Assembly: GCF_009659375.1 (NCBI RefSeq)
Contig: NZ_WJQT01000015.1
Span: 1 to 62,462 of the forward strand
Origin: Fundicoccus ignavus
GTDB taxonomy: Bacteria; Bacillota; Bacilli; Lactobacillales; Aerococcaceae
DNA length: 62,462 bases
Reading direction: 5' to 3'
The notes beneath the pieces are model-generated. The model ran no database searches. It was not told where the DNA came from and saw nothing but the letters and a program-made list of their open reading frames with translations. Positions 43,348 through 53,342 of this stretch are shown one piece after another; the stretch's first letter is position 1, and every line of letters begins with the position of its first letter. Both the position numbers and the translations under genes were made by a program.

Positions 43348-45441
43348 TTACTCATCTCCTTCATCAAATAGACTAAATTGACCTGTATCATCTACCTGAT
43401 CGAAACTATCTTCTGAACTTATATCAGCTTTAGGATTAGCTTCAATAACAGTTTCATTGGAAAGTTCAGCATTCGATTTAGAGGATGTATTGTCATTTAA
43501 TAAAGTGTCTTCAGTATCCATCGTAAACTGAACATTCTTTTCAATCCATTTACGACGCGGTTCAACTTTGTTCCCCATCAAGGTTGTTAAACGACGCTCT
43601 GCTTGTGTTGCATCATCAATCGTCACACGGATTAGTATCCGCGTTTCAGGATTCATCGTTGTATCCCACAATTGATCTGCATTCATCTCACCAAGACCTT
43701 TATATCTTTGTAAGGTATAACCTTTTCCAACTTTGTCGATGACACTTTGTAATTCTTCGTCGGTCCAAGCATACTCCACAACTTCTTTAGCACCTTTGCC
43801 TTTTGATACTTTAAATAAAGGAGGCATCGCTAAGTAGACACGTCCTGCTTCCAGTAAAGGTTTCATGTAACGATAGAAAAAAGTTAGTAGTAGAACTTGG
43901 ATATGGGCACCATCGGTATCCGCATCGGTCATGATAATGACTTTATCATAGTTAATATTCGAAATATCGAAATCTGCACCAACACCGCCACCAATTGTAT
44001 AGATCATTGTATTAATTTCTTCATTTTTCATAATATCAGTCATTGACGCTTTTTCAGTATTAATTACTTTACCACGTAAGGGCAAAATCGCTTGATATTT
44101 ACGGTCTCTACCTAATTTGGCAGAACCACCAGCGGAGTTACCTTCGACTAAATATAATTCATTCTTGCTTGAATCTTTTGATTGAGCTTTTGTTAGTTTT
44201 CCAGAAATTAAACGCTCTTGTTGTTGACGTTTTGCGCCACTACGTGATGCATCACGTGCTTTACGGGCTGCTTCACGGGTTTCGCGTGCTTTCAGAGCTT
44301 TTTTTAAAATCATTTGGCTAAAGTTACCATTTTCATTTAAATAAGCTGACATATTCTCGAAAACAAAATTATCTACAATTGTACGTGCTTTCGGCGTCCC
44401 CAATTTACTTTTCGTTTGACCTTCAAACTGTAAGTACTGTTCAGGAATTCTCACGGAAATAACCATCGATGCTCCTTCACGTACATCACTACCCTCAAGG
44501 TTTTTGTCTTTATCCTTTAATAAACCAACTTTACGACCGTATTCATTAAACGCTTTGGTAATGGCAGTTTTCATACCGACTTCATGAGAACCACCACCGG
44601 TAGTTCGTACATTATTCGCAAATGAAAGTATCGTCTCAGAATAGCCGTCATTGTACTGTAACGCAAAGTCAATTTCGAAATCATCAACTTCACCTGAGAA
44701 ATAAGCAACATCTCCCAACGTATCTTTCTCTTCGTTAAGATATTGGATAAAATCTTTTAAACCATTCTCATAATGAAATTCACTTTCATTTTCATCTCTT
44801 TCATCAATGATCTTGATGTTTAAGCCTTTAAGTAAGAAAGCTGACTCTCTTAAACGTTCCGCAATAATATCGTAATTAATCGTTGCATTACCGAAAATTG
44901 CTTCATCTGGCATAAAGTGTACACTTGTACCATGAGCCGTTTTGTTCTTATATTTCGCTTCTGTTAACTTTGTGACCGGATTACCACCATTTTCGAAACG
45001 CATTTCGTAAATAGAGCCATCACGGACAACTTTAACTACTAACCAGCTTGATAAAGCATTTACAACACTGGCACCTACCCCGTGAAGACCTCCGGCTGAT
45101 TTATAACCGCCTTGGCCGAATTTCCCACCAGCATGCAAGACTGTAAAGATAACTTGAATACTTGGTACACCACTAGCATGCTTACCTGTTGGCATACCAC
45201 GACCATTATCGGTAACGCGAATACTGCCATCTTTTAAAATTTCTACTTTTATCTCAGATGCAAAGCCCGATAAGGCTTCATCTACAGAGTTATCAACAAT
45301 TTCATAAATTAAATGATGCAAGCCTCTTTGATCAGTTGATCCAATATACATACCAGGACGCTTTCTAACTGCATCTAAGCCTTCAAGAATCTGAATGGCA
45401 TCATCGTTATAATTATTTAATGATATTTTCTCTTGAGTCAT
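43348..45441 (-). CDS. parE: DNA topoisomerase IV subunit B
   Basis: 697-aa ATPase subunit. GHKL fold at ~1-220 (YEIVDNSVDEA, DNGRGMPTG, AGGLHGVGASVVNALS), transducer at ~225-390, TOPRIM at ~425-540 (MTDADTDGAH) and the C-terminal YKGLGEMN. The usual EGDSA of the TOPRIM reads VEGNSAGG here: codon 435 (44137-44139, AAC) is Asn, the position altered in ParE D435N quinolone-resistant pneumococci. A low-complexity acidic tail of ~60 residues follows residue 640. It is divergent from plsY, a common Firmicutes arrangement. Confidence 0.96.
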   Translation of the reverse strand: MTQEKISLNNYNDDAIQILEGLDAVRKRPGMYIGSTDQRGLHHLIYEIVDNSVDEALSGFASEIKVEILKDGSIRVTDNGRGMPTGKHASGVPSIQVIFTVLHAGGKFGQGGYKSAGGLHGVGASVVNALSSWLVVKVVRDGSIYEMRFENGGNPVTKLTEAKYKNKTAHGTSVHFMPDEAIFGNATINYDIIAERLRESAFLLKGLNIKIIDERDENESEFHYENGLKDFIQYLNEEKDTLGDVAYFSGEVDDFEIDFALQYNDGYSETILSFANNVRTTGGGSHEVGMKTAITKAFNEYGRKVGLLKDKDKNLEGSDVREGASMVISVRIPEQYLQFEGQTKSKLGTPKARTIVDNFVFENMSAYLNENGNFSQMILKKALKARETREAARKARDASRSGAKRQQQERLISGKLTKAQSKDSSKNELYLVEGNSAGGSAKLGRDRKYQAILPLRGKVINTEKASMTDIMKNEEINTMIYTIGGGVGADFDISNINYDKVIIMTDADTDGAHIQVLLLTFFYRYMKPLLEAGRVYLAMPPLFKVSKGKGAKEVVEYAWTDEELQSVIDKVGKGYTLQRYKGLGEMNADQLWDTTMNPETRILIRVTIDDATQAERRLTTLMGNKVEPRRKWIEKNVQFTMDTEDTLLNDNTSSKSNAELSNETVIEANPKADISSEDSFDQVDDTGQFSLFDEGDE

Positions 45442-45683
45442 TTATTCACCTCTTCAATGTGCTCAAACTTTCAACTGTGCTATCATATCAGATTTATATT
45501 GACAAATGCAATTCCACTAGCCAAAATAATCACCAAAAAGCACTCGCCCCAAAGGGCCACTATCCATTATAGCACAAAGCCTGCATATAAGAACACGTGT
45601 TTGCTAAATGATGCAAAACATGAAATCAATATTGTAATCGATATATTTCGTGGTAAAATAGAAAAGTCAAAGGGAGGTAAATA

Positions 45684-46319
45684 ATGGAACAAACGATTCA
45701 AATTTGGAAACCCATCTTAATGATTGTTCTAGCCTATCTTGCTGGTTCAATTCCAACAGGTGTCTGGTATTCAAAATTAGTACATAAAATAGACGTTCGT
45801 GAATTAGGTAGTGGTAACAGTGGTGGTACTAACGTCGGAAGAAATTTTGGCGGTATCGCAGCCATCTTAGTGATTGCAGTTGATGTGTTAAAAGGCTGGA
45901 TTCCAATTTTAATAGCTAAACATCTATTCCCTACTATTGATTGGGCGATCATGCTAACAGGTATCGCTTCTGTCTTAGGACATGCATATCCACTTTGGGC
46001 TAGCTTTAGAGGTGGTAAAGTTGTCGCAACATCCATCGGTGTCATGCTAGGCTTTTGGTTCCCAGTAGCTTTAATCCAAGTAGCTTTATTAGCGGGTTTA
46101 GTGTTTGTAACTAGTATGGTTAGTTTATCGGCAATGTTAAGCTACACTATTATCGCAATTTATTTGTTTTTTGCACTACCTTCAAAAATATACGGCGTTG
46201 GCTTTTTATTAATAGCTTTATTTATGATGTATCGTCACCGTTCGAACATTGAACGTATATTAAAAGGTGAAGAACGTCGCTTAAATTTTGGTTTAAATAA
46301 ACCGAAAAACAAAGATTAA
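45684..46319 (+). CDS. plsY: Glycerol-3-phosphate acyltransferase PlsY
   Basis: Integral membrane acyl-phosphate:glycerol-3-phosphate acyltransferase, first step of phospholipid synthesis, 211 aa. About five to six membrane segments; motif 1 SGNSGGTNVGRNFG and motif 2 HAYPLWASFRGGKVVATSIGV are intact. ATG 45684 follows AGGGAGG. It faces away from parE with a ~240-bp shared control region and has its own terminator. Confidence 0.95.
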   Translation: MEQTIQIWKPILMIVLAYLAGSIPTGVWYSKLVHKIDVRELGSGNSGGTNVGRNFGGIAAILVIAVDVLKGWIPILIAKHLFPTIDWAIMLTGIASVLGHAYPLWASFRGGKVVATSIGVMLGFWFPVALIQVALLAGLVFVTSMVSLSAMLSYTIIAIYLFFALPSKIYGVGFLLIALFMMYRHRSNIERILKGEERRLNFGLNKPKNKD

Positions 46320-46330
46320 ATTTGACATGT

Positions 46331-46358
46331 ATCCTCCGATGATTCGGAGGATTTTTTT
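46331..46358 (+). terminator. Rho-independent terminator after plsY
   Basis: ATCCTCCGA / TCGGAGGAT stem with TGAT loop and seven T. Confidence 0.9.
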
Positions 46359-46383
46359 ATAATATAAGGGATTATAAGTATTA

Positions 46384-46440
46384 TGTTGATTTATCGGAGT
46401 GTATGCTTCACTCAACTTGAAGTCGCGCAAATAAAAGTCA
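46384..46440 (+). repeat. R1 repeat fragment (5' end)
   Basis: TTGATTTATC, TGTATGCTTCACTCAACTTG matches the first ~45 bp of R1, then departs. It is directly followed by an R2 element. Confidence 0.5.
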
Positions 46441-46862
46441 AAAATTGCTTCCAACGTATCGATTGGCGAACTGAGTTGGCACATTAACCTACCCAATGTG
46501 TCGACTCAAACTTTGAGTTAGCACATTAGGAAAAAATATGAGAAATATTGATGGCTTCTAGCCAGTAAATTGGGTGTTTATTGGATAAAAGTTGAAAAAC
46601 TAGCTGGAAAAGTCCACTAAAAGTCACATATTGCTTCCAACGTGTCGACTGGCGAACTGAGTTGACACATTAACCTACCCAACGTGTCGACTCAAACTTT
46701 GAGTTAGCACATTAGAATACATAGGAATCAATATAATGATAATATTTTCAAATAAAATGATAGACCTGGCTATGTGCTTTTAATTCAGTTTAATTAAGCC
46801 AACTGATATTTGACGAAGAACACCATAAAGGACGACTTTTCTCACAAAAGAAGTCATGATAA
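46441..46862 (+). repeat. R2 dispersed element, copy 1 (two double-hairpin cores)
   Basis: Homologous over ~410 bp to 60950-61372. It contains core units at 46453-46528 and 46639-46714, 76 bp each and nearly identical. Each core has two hairpins: GTGTCGACT / AGTTGACAC and GACTCAAA / TTTGAGTT. Shared flanks include GGAAAAAATAT between cores and TAAGCCAACTGA, TAAAGGAC and AAAGTCATG-like strings after them. It has no open frame. Confidence 0.75.
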
Positions 46863-47077
46863 TCTCAGGAGCCATAGTATAGTTCGCTACCCTTACAAAA
46901 AAGGCAGTCTAATGCAATGTTACCCAACTGCTTGGGAACTGAATCTACCGGCTTTTTTTTCTTATCATGTTTTATAAGATTTGCGTTTAATTATCAAGCT
47001 TTGTGCTGTGCTAAACGTGCAGTGGCGCAAATAAAAGGCTCAAAATAAATAGTAGAATAAAGCTAAACAAATTTAAA
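46863..47077. other. Remainder of the plsY-galM intergenic region
   Basis: No gene. GGCGCAAATAAAAG near 47033 repeats CGCGCAAATAAAAG at 46425, so the R2 element is bracketed by a ~22-bp imperfect direct repeat. Confidence 0.4.
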
Positions 47078-47112
47078 TAGCCCTCGGACTCGTCCAAAGT
47101 TTTCTGCTACCC
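47078..47112 (+). repeat. R1 repeat fragment (3' end)
   Basis: AGCCCTCGGACTCGTCCAAAG matches the R1 3' end seen at 33861. With the 5' fragment at 46384 it suggests one R1 copy split by R2. Confidence 0.5.
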
Positions 47113-47120
47113 ATGATGGC

Positions 47121-47150
47121 AAAAAAAAGCAAGCACCGAAATGCCTGCTC
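47121..47150 (-). terminator. Rho-independent terminator after the galM-like gene
   Basis: Minus strand GCAGGCA / TGCTTGC with loop TTTCGG and eight T. Confidence 0.85.
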
Positions 47151-47172
47151 ACTCTACATGATATGTTTAAAA

Positions 47173-48078
47173 TTATTTTGAAACGGGTCCTTTATTAAAA
47201 GTCATTGTATAATCGTGGGTCATAATTTCGTTCGGTGACAATTCGAATACACCATATTTCTCTGTGATGTCACCTGTAGCTGTTACGTCATCAGATAAGC
47301 CTGCCCAAGGTTCTAGGCACACAAAACTTGCTTTAGCTGGATAAGGTGACCAAATCCCCATGAAATTCATACGATTTGGTTTCATTCTTACTTGAACTTC
47401 ATTCTTCGGATCATTTAGAATGACTTCCGTGTGTTCACTAATTTGATATACTAGCGCGTCTTTTTTGAAGGTACGATGCAATAAAGGTATATTCTCAACT
47501 AAAGTATATTTAGCTTTATTGCGATCAGTTAGACCACCTTCGAAAAATGGGATATTTAGGTATTGACCACTTGGTTCAAAGTGGAAGGATACTTCATCAA
47601 ATTCTGGTTTACCTGACTTATTGCTTGTATGACTCACATTGAATGCAGGGTGTCCTCCAACATTATAATAGATTTTTTCTTTTGAACTAGGATTTAAAAT
47701 TTCATACGTTACCGTAATACGATTATCAAATAAAATGTAAGTGATTTGGAAACTAAATTCAAAAGGATACACCTTTAAAGTATCTTCATTACTTTTAATA
47801 TAAAAACTAGCTGAATTATTCGTTACATTTTGAGCCACAAACTCCATATCACGGGCAAAACCATGACGGTTTAAATGATAGGTATTCCCTTCGTATTGGT
47901 AACTATTTTCTTTAAAGACACCAATATTCGGGAATAAAACAGGTGCTTGACGTTCCCAATATTTTGGATCTCCTTGCCATAAAAATTCATAGCCTGTTTG
48001 TTTGTCGATGACGGATGTTAATTCGGCACCGACCTCATTAATTGAAATTGTTAAAGCTTCATTAGATAAAGTGATCAT
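47173..48078 (-). CDS. Aldose 1-epimerase family protein (LacX/GalM-like)
   Basis: 301-aa beta-sandwich epimerase-like protein from ATG 48078 (AGGAG 9 nt upstream). Motifs: ISINEVGAELTSV, FLWQGDPKYWERQAPVLFPNIG, the catalytic-His region LNRHGFARDMEF, VGGHPAFNV and the Glu region CLEPWAGLSDDV. It probably interconverts sugar anomers, with unknown sugar specificity. It follows hslU by 17 bp, the place where codY sits in B. subtilis, and closes the xerC-hslV-hslU transcript with a terminator. Confidence 0.85.
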   Translation of the reverse strand: MITLSNEALTISINEVGAELTSVIDKQTGYEFLWQGDPKYWERQAPVLFPNIGVFKENSYQYEGNTYHLNRHGFARDMEFVAQNVTNNSASFYIKSNEDTLKVYPFEFSFQITYILFDNRITVTYEILNPSSKEKIYYNVGGHPAFNVSHTSNKSGKPEFDEVSFHFEPSGQYLNIPFFEGGLTDRNKAKYTLVENIPLLHRTFKKDALVYQISEHTEVILNDPKNEVQVRMKPNRMNFMGIWSPYPAKASFVCLEPWAGLSDDVTATGDITEKYGVFELSPNEIMTHDYTMTFNKGPVSK

Positions 48079-48095
48079 TCTTTTCAACTCCTATA

Positions 48096-49508
48096 TTATA
48101 AAATATAGTGGCTTAAATCTTCGTTTTCAACAATTTTCTCTAATTTCTGCTCAACATATTTCTCGGTAATATCAATATGTCCCATCTGCATTTCTGCTGA
48201 TTCGAAGAGTAATTCTTCAAGCAATGTTTCTAGAATAGTATGTAAACGTCGAGCCCCAATATTATCTGTTGTTTCGTTTAAGTTTACCGCATATCCAGCC
48301 ATTTTGGCAATTGCTTCCTCCGTAAATTCAACTTCAACCCCTTCAGTTGCTAATAATGCTTGATATTGCTTAACAAGTGCATTTTTAGGTTCAACCAAAA
48401 TTCTGATAAAATCATCTTGGGTTAAGTCATTTAAATTAACACGAATTGGGAAACGACCTTGTAATTCTGGGATTAAATCGGATGGTTTAGCCATATGGAA
48501 AGCACCACTACCAATAAATAAGATGTGATCCGTTGCAATCACGCCATATTTTGTTTGGATTTGACTACCTTCGACAATTGGTAAGATATCTCTTTGTACA
48601 CCTTGGCGACTAACTTCACCAGCGTTTTGGTTTTTCGTCGCAATCTTATCCATCTCATCAATAAAAATGATGCCACTCTCTTCAGCTAATTGTAGAGCCT
48701 TTTGATTAATATCTTCTTGATTAACTAAACGGTCGGCCTCTTCTTCTGTTAATAATTCTAAGGCCTCTTTCACTGTAATCGTTCTTTCAATTTTTTTCTT
48801 AGGACGCATAGCACTTAAACTTTCTTGCATCTCCATCATTTGTTCCATTGCTGGATTCATACTGTTCAATTGAACTTTTTTCTCTTCCATCTTGATGGTT
48901 ACTTCATGGTTGTCCAATAAGCCATCACGAATTTGCTGACGAATTTGACGTCTTGAAGCTGCAACATCTTCAGACACAATCTCTTCCTCTTCCTCTACTT
49001 CTGGTCCTTGAGGATTAAATTGTTTGAACATATCCATGATATTGCCCATTCCAGCATTTGCGGCTGGCTTTTCTTGCTTAACCTTTTGACCAGGTCTTAA
49101 AGCTTTAGCAATACGATCAATCGCTTTAGCTTCGGCTTCATCATGCACTTCTAAATGTTGGTGTTTCTTAACCAAACGAATACTATCTTCCACTAAGTCA
49201 CGTACCATCGATTCAACATCACGGCCAACATAACCAACTTCCGTATATTTTGTCGCTTCAACTTTAACGAATGGTGCTTGAGCAATATCAGCTAGACGGC
49301 GAGCGATTTCTGTTTTACCGACACCTGTTGGTCCAATCATTAATAAGTTTTTAGGCTTAACTTCTTTTTTCATATCATCTTCTAAACGTAAGCGTCTTAA
49401 ACGATTTCGTAATGCGATGGCTACCGCTCTTTTCGCATCATCTTGTCCAATAATATACTTATCTAATTCTGATACCACATGGCGTGGTGTTAAATTATTC
49501 TGATTCAT
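48096..49508 (-). CDS. hslU: ATP-dependent protease ATPase subunit HslU (ClpY)
   Basis: 470-aa AAA+ unfoldase that feeds HslV. Walker A GPTGVGKTEIARRLA, Walker B GIIFIDEMDKIA, sensor ELQGRFPIRV, and an intermediate (I) domain at ~110-245 rich in Glu, Met and Lys. The C-terminal tail ENEDLSHYIL ends in the hydrophobic residues that dock into HslV. ATG 49508 follows AAGGAG. 28 bp downstream of hslV. Confidence 0.96.
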   Translation of the reverse strand: MNQNNLTPRHVVSELDKYIIGQDDAKRAVAIALRNRLRRLRLEDDMKKEVKPKNLLMIGPTGVGKTEIARRLADIAQAPFVKVEATKYTEVGYVGRDVESMVRDLVEDSIRLVKKHQHLEVHDEAEAKAIDRIAKALRPGQKVKQEKPAANAGMGNIMDMFKQFNPQGPEVEEEEEIVSEDVAASRRQIRQQIRDGLLDNHEVTIKMEEKKVQLNSMNPAMEQMMEMQESLSAMRPKKKIERTITVKEALELLTEEEADRLVNQEDINQKALQLAEESGIIFIDEMDKIATKNQNAGEVSRQGVQRDILPIVEGSQIQTKYGVIATDHILFIGSGAFHMAKPSDLIPELQGRFPIRVNLNDLTQDDFIRILVEPKNALVKQYQALLATEGVEVEFTEEAIAKMAGYAVNLNETTDNIGARRLHTILETLLEELLFESAEMQMGHIDITEKYVEQKLEKIVENEDLSHYIL

Positions 49509-49536
49509 TTTATATCTCCTTGCGTAACGTTTTTAA

Positions 49537-50067
49537 TTAATTCGACATTTCTTCAACTATAATATTATCATTCGTATAAACATCAATTTCACTAGCGATT
49601 TTTAACGCTTGTTCGGCAATTTCTTTAGCTGATAAGTCATCTGCGTTTCTTAACATAGCGCGTGCAGCAGCCAATGCGTAATTTCCACCTGAACCAATCG
49701 TTAAGATACCATCGTCAGGTTCAATGACTTCACCGGTCCCGCTAATTAGTAGAATTGTATCTTTGTTCATTACAATTAATAAAGCCTCTAGCTTCTGTAA
49801 ACTACGGTCTGTACGCCATTGTTTCGCAACTTCAACCGCAGCGCGAGTAAATTGTCCTTGATGATCCTTTAGTTTAGCTTCAAACATTTCAGATAAAGTA
49901 ACCGCATCGGCTACTCCACCAGCAAATCCAACAACAACTTGGTTGTTATAGATACGACGTAATTTACGTGCTGTACCTTTCATGATAACTGTTTCACCCA
50001 TCGTTACTTGGCCATCTCCAGCCATAGCTAATTGGTTACCTTTTTTTACTGCACATATTGTTGTCAT
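49537..50067 (-). CDS. hslV: ATP-dependent protease peptidase subunit HslV (ClpQ)
   Basis: 176-aa proteasome-like threonine peptidase forming a double hexamer capped by HslU. The nucleophile is Thr2 exposed after Met removal (M-TTICAV), with Lys in GTARKLRRI and the GAGDGQ-type loop [10 protein letters not shown]. It has Thr rather than the Ser seen in B. subtilis ClpQ. ATG 50067 follows AGGAGG and is 3 bp after the xerC stop. Confidence 0.96.
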   Translation of the reverse strand: MTTICAVKKGNQLAMAGDGQVTMGETVIMKGTARKLRRIYNNQVVVGFAGGVADAVTLSEMFEAKLKDHQGQFTRAAVEVAKQWRTDRSLQKLEALLIVMNKDTILLISGTGEVIEPDDGILTIGSGGNYALAAARAMLRNADDLSAKEIAEQALKIASEIDVYTNDNIIVEEMSN

Positions 50068-50070
50068 TAA

Positions 50071-51000
50071 TTAATCCTCCTTGAAATTTGTTTGTCTTTT
50101 GGCTCTTGGATGAACCTTTAAGTATGTTTCTTTTAATTTATCTTTAGTGACATGTGTATAGATTTGTGTAGAACTTAAATCGACATGTCCGAGCAATTCC
50201 TGAACACTTCGCATATCAGCACCATTATTTAACAAATGTGTGGCGAAAGTATGTCTTAATTTATGTGGATGGATGCTCAAATTTAAGCCATGTTTATCCA
50301 CTAAACGATTCAAAATAGTTCTAACTTGAGCGGCTGTTAATGGTTTGCCTTTATCAGAAAGGAATAAGTAATCACTATAGGGTGATTTTGGTATTTTATT
50401 CAATAATTCTTCTCTTAACTCCATTTGATACTGACGAATTGCTCGAATCGCTTGATCACCAACTGGTACAATTCGCTCCTTGTTGCCCTTACCGATTACT
50501 CGAATAATCTGCAAAGTGAAATCAATCTGTTGTAACGTTAATTCACAACATTCACTTACCCGCATACCAGTTGCATAAAGTAATTCAAGTAACGCTATGT
50601 TTCTCAAAGCTGAGGGATGTTCATCTTGTTCAGCTGCATCTAGTATAGAGTTTATTTCATTCTCATAGAAAAATTCAGGTAAGCGCTGTTTTTTCGACTT
50701 ATATTGAATAAGCTCTAAAGGATTAACTGCTGTCCAGTTTCTTTGTAGCGCATATTTAAAAAAAGATCTTAAACTGGATAACTTACGTGCAATCGTTGTA
50801 CGAGATAATTGTCTTTCAGTTAAAAAAGCAACAAATAATCGCACATCCTGATAGCCAATTTGGTCGAATTGTAGACCTCCTGATTTCAATAAAAAGTCTT
50901 CAAATTCTTTTAAATCTCTTTGGTATGCTTGAATCGTTAATTCAGAATACCTTCGCTCGTTTCGCAAATATAGTACGAACAGGTCAATTTTCTCCTTCAT
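50071..51000 (-). CDS. xerC: Tyrosine recombinase XerC (CodV-type)
   Basis: 309-aa site-specific recombinase for chromosome dimer resolution at dif. The SAM-like core-binding domain is at ~1-90 (YLRNERRYSELTIQAYQRDL). The catalytic domain has Arg in ATGMRVSE, Lys in GKGNKER, HxxR in HPHKLRHTFATHLL, His in ELLGHVDLSSTQIY and the nucleophile Tyr in that last string. ATG 51000 follows AGGAGG at 4-5 nt. Its genomic place with hslVU and topA supports XerC over a mobile integrase. Confidence 0.93.
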   Translation of the reverse strand: MKEKIDLFVLYLRNERRYSELTIQAYQRDLKEFEDFLLKSGGLQFDQIGYQDVRLFVAFLTERQLSRTTIARKLSSLRSFFKYALQRNWTAVNPLELIQYKSKKQRLPEFFYENEINSILDAAEQDEHPSALRNIALLELLYATGMRVSECCELTLQQIDFTLQIIRVIGKGNKERIVPVGDQAIRAIRQYQMELREELLNKIPKSPYSDYLFLSDKGKPLTAAQVRTILNRLVDKHGLNLSIHPHKLRHTFATHLLNNGADMRSVQELLGHVDLSSTQIYTHVTKDKLKETYLKVHPRAKRQTNFKED

Positions 51001-51078
51001 TTTAACCTCCTATAATAAAGCAAAATCACTAGAACTTGAGATGACTTCAGCAACTATATGTTGCTAGACTATCATATC

Positions 51079-51113
51079 AAAAATAGACCTCAGTTACATT
51101 GTACTGAGGTCTT
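51079..51113 (-). terminator. Rho-independent terminator after topA
   Basis: AGACCTCAGT / ACTGAGGTCT stem, 8-nt loop, then ATTTTTG on the minus strand; it separates topA from xerC. Confidence 0.85.
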
Positions 51114-51142
51114 AATTTTACCATATATTTATGAACTTTTGA

Positions 51143-53203
51143 TTAATTTCCAAGTGCTTCTTCATAATCACAGTTGCTACATTTGACTTGTTTGCCTTTA
51201 CGCGAAACTTTTTCAACTAAGAAATGTTCACATTTCGGACAGTTACGTTCAATTGGCTTATCCCATGATACAAACTCACATTCAGGATATCGATTACATC
51301 CATAAAAAATACGATTTTTCTTAGACTTGCGTTCAATGACATCACCTTGCTGACATGTTGGACATTTAACACCAATCTTGTTAACAATTGCTTCAGTGTG
51401 GCGACAGTCTGGGAAGTTACTACATGCATAGAATTTACCGTAACGGCCAATTTTAATGACCATTGCATTACCACAATCTGGACAATCAAAGCCAGCTGGT
51501 TCATCTTTAATTTCAATTTTTTCCATGTCTTTTTCCGCTTTGTCTAAGTCCTTACCGAAACCGTCATAGAATTCATTTAATACATTGACCCATTCTCGTT
51601 TACCTTCTTCAACATCATCAAGGTTCTCTTCCATACCAGCGGTAAATTCAGAGTTTACAATTTGAGGGAAAAATTCAACCATAACATCGTTAACAATTTC
51701 ACCTAAATCAGTCGGTTCGAATCGTTTCGCAACCATTTTTACATAATAACGGCGACGTAATGTTTCAATAGTCGGCGAATAAGTCGATGGACGACCGATG
51801 CCTTTTTCTTCTAAAACTTTAACTAAACTGGCTTCATTGTATCGTGCTGGAGGTTGGGTAAAATGCTGTGTGGGTTCTATTTCAGTAGCATTTACCTCAT
51901 CGCCAATTTCAAGAGCAGGTAAATAATTATCTTTTGAACTATTCGATGGGTAAACTTTTAAGAAACCATCAAATTTTATTCGAGAACCATTCGCTCTAAA
52001 AGTCACACCATTTTGCTCAATATCTGCACGGATTGTATCAAATACCGCATCAGCCATTTGACTGGCCATGAATCGAGCCCAAATTAATGAATATAGACGG
52101 AATTGATCACGTGAAAGTGAATCTTTGATGCTTTCTGGCGTCATACTAGCATTAGACGGACGAATCGCCTCATGAGCATCTTGGGCACCAGCGGTATTTC
52201 CCGTCTTGCGTCCGCCACCAAGATATTGTTTACCGTATTCTGTTTCAATGAAATCAGCTGCAGCATTTTTAGCACTAGGCGCAATACGAGTTGAATCGGT
52301 ACGCATATATGTAATCAAACCAATTGTATTACGTCCAATTGCAATCCCTTCATACAACTGTTGGGCAACCATCATTGTTTTGCTGGTTCTAAAATTTAAA
52401 CGGTTAGCTGCTTCTTGTTGAAGTGTACTTGTTGTAAAGGGTGCAAGTGGTTTACGACGTCTTTCTTTCTCTTCAATATCAGCAATATTGAAGCTAGCAG
52501 ATTGATCTAAACGCTCAGTAACTGCCTTAACATCCTCTTCATTTTTAAGCTCAACTTTTTTGCCATCTACTCCATAGAAATTCGCTTCAAAAGTCGAACG
52601 ACCTTTTTTAAACTTCGATGGAATTGTCCAATATTCTTCTGGTTTAAAGTTACGAATTTCGTTTTCACGATCTATAATCATTTTCAGAGTTGTCGATTGA
52701 ACACGTCCCGCACTTAGACCTTTTTTAATTTTCTTCCATAATAAAGGTGAAATTGAATAACCGACAACACGGTCTAGAATACGACGTGCTTGTTGAGAAT
52801 CAACTAAATCTTTATCTATTTGACGCGGATGCTTAAACGCTTCTTTAACAGATTCCTTCGTAATCTCATTAAATACAACACGATTTTCAGCTTCAGGATC
52901 TAAATTCAATAAGAAGCTTAGATGCCATGCAATTGCTTCCCCTTCGCGGTCCGGATCGGCTGCGAGGTAAACTTTTTCTGCTTTCTTTGCTAATTTTCTT
53001 AATTCTTTTATGGTATCGCCGCGCCCACGAATGCTAATATAATGAGGCTCGAAATCATTTTCAATATCAACGCCCATTTTACTTTTAGGTAAATCTCTTA
53101 AATGTCCTTTACTAGCAACTACTTTATAGTTTCTGCCTAAATATTTATCAATTGTTTTAGCTTTAGTAGGTGATTCGACGATGACTAGATATTTATAGGT
53201 CAT
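51143..53203 (-). CDS. topA: DNA topoisomerase I
   Basis: 686-aa type IA topoisomerase relaxing negative supercoils. TOPRIM at ~1-115 ([32 protein letters not shown]), active-site Tyr in [12 protein letters not shown], and three C-terminal zinc ribbons at ~575-680 with CPDC/CSNFPDC, CPTC/CNRYPEC and CPKC/CSNC. ATG 53203 lies 12 nt after AAGGAG. The trmFO gene that sits between topA and xerC in B. subtilis is absent. Confidence 0.96.
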   Translation of the reverse strand: MTYKYLVIVESPTKAKTIDKYLGRNYKVVASKGHLRDLPKSKMGVDIENDFEPHYISIRGRGDTIKELRKLAKKAEKVYLAADPDREGEAIAWHLSFLLNLDPEAENRVVFNEITKESVKEAFKHPRQIDKDLVDSQQARRILDRVVGYSISPLLWKKIKKGLSAGRVQSTTLKMIIDRENEIRNFKPEEYWTIPSKFKKGRSTFEANFYGVDGKKVELKNEEDVKAVTERLDQSASFNIADIEEKERRRKPLAPFTTSTLQQEAANRLNFRTSKTMMVAQQLYEGIAIGRNTIGLITYMRTDSTRIAPSAKNAAADFIETEYGKQYLGGGRKTGNTAGAQDAHEAIRPSNASMTPESIKDSLSRDQFRLYSLIWARFMASQMADAVFDTIRADIEQNGVTFRANGSRIKFDGFLKVYPSNSSKDNYLPALEIGDEVNATEIEPTQHFTQPPARYNEASLVKVLEEKGIGRPSTYSPTIETLRRRYYVKMVAKRFEPTDLGEIVNDVMVEFFPQIVNSEFTAGMEENLDDVEEGKREWVNVLNEFYDGFGKDLDKAEKDMEKIEIKDEPAGFDCPDCGNAMVIKIGRYGKFYACSNFPDCRHTEAIVNKIGVKCPTCQQGDVIERKSKKNRIFYGCNRYPECEFVSWDKPIERNCPKCEHFLVEKVSRKGKQVKCSNCDYEEALGN

Positions 53204-53342
53204 ATTGTCAATCTTCTCCTTTTTATTCAGTCAATGTTATGTATAATTAAAAGATTTTTTCATAAATTAAAATCGTAACAATCTTATGCTAAAGTTTTGC
53301 GTCTGTCAAATATTAGATTTTTTCTTCTATATATAAACCTCT

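Noticed and set aside
45433..45684. 83-codon plus-strand frame upstream of plsY
   Set aside because: It starts inside parE on the opposite strand, has no ribosome site and resembles no protein; the space is the divergent parE/plsY control region.
46453..46714. CRISPR-like array of short palindromic repeats
   Set aside because: The ~35-nt hairpin units repeat, but intervals alternate between ~10 and ~110 nt, the long interval is itself conserved between copies, and no cas gene is in the window.
50071..51000. Phage or island integrase
   Set aside because: Operon context with hslVU, presence of the housekeeping cluster and typical XerC length argue for chromosomal XerC; no attachment site or phage gene is near.
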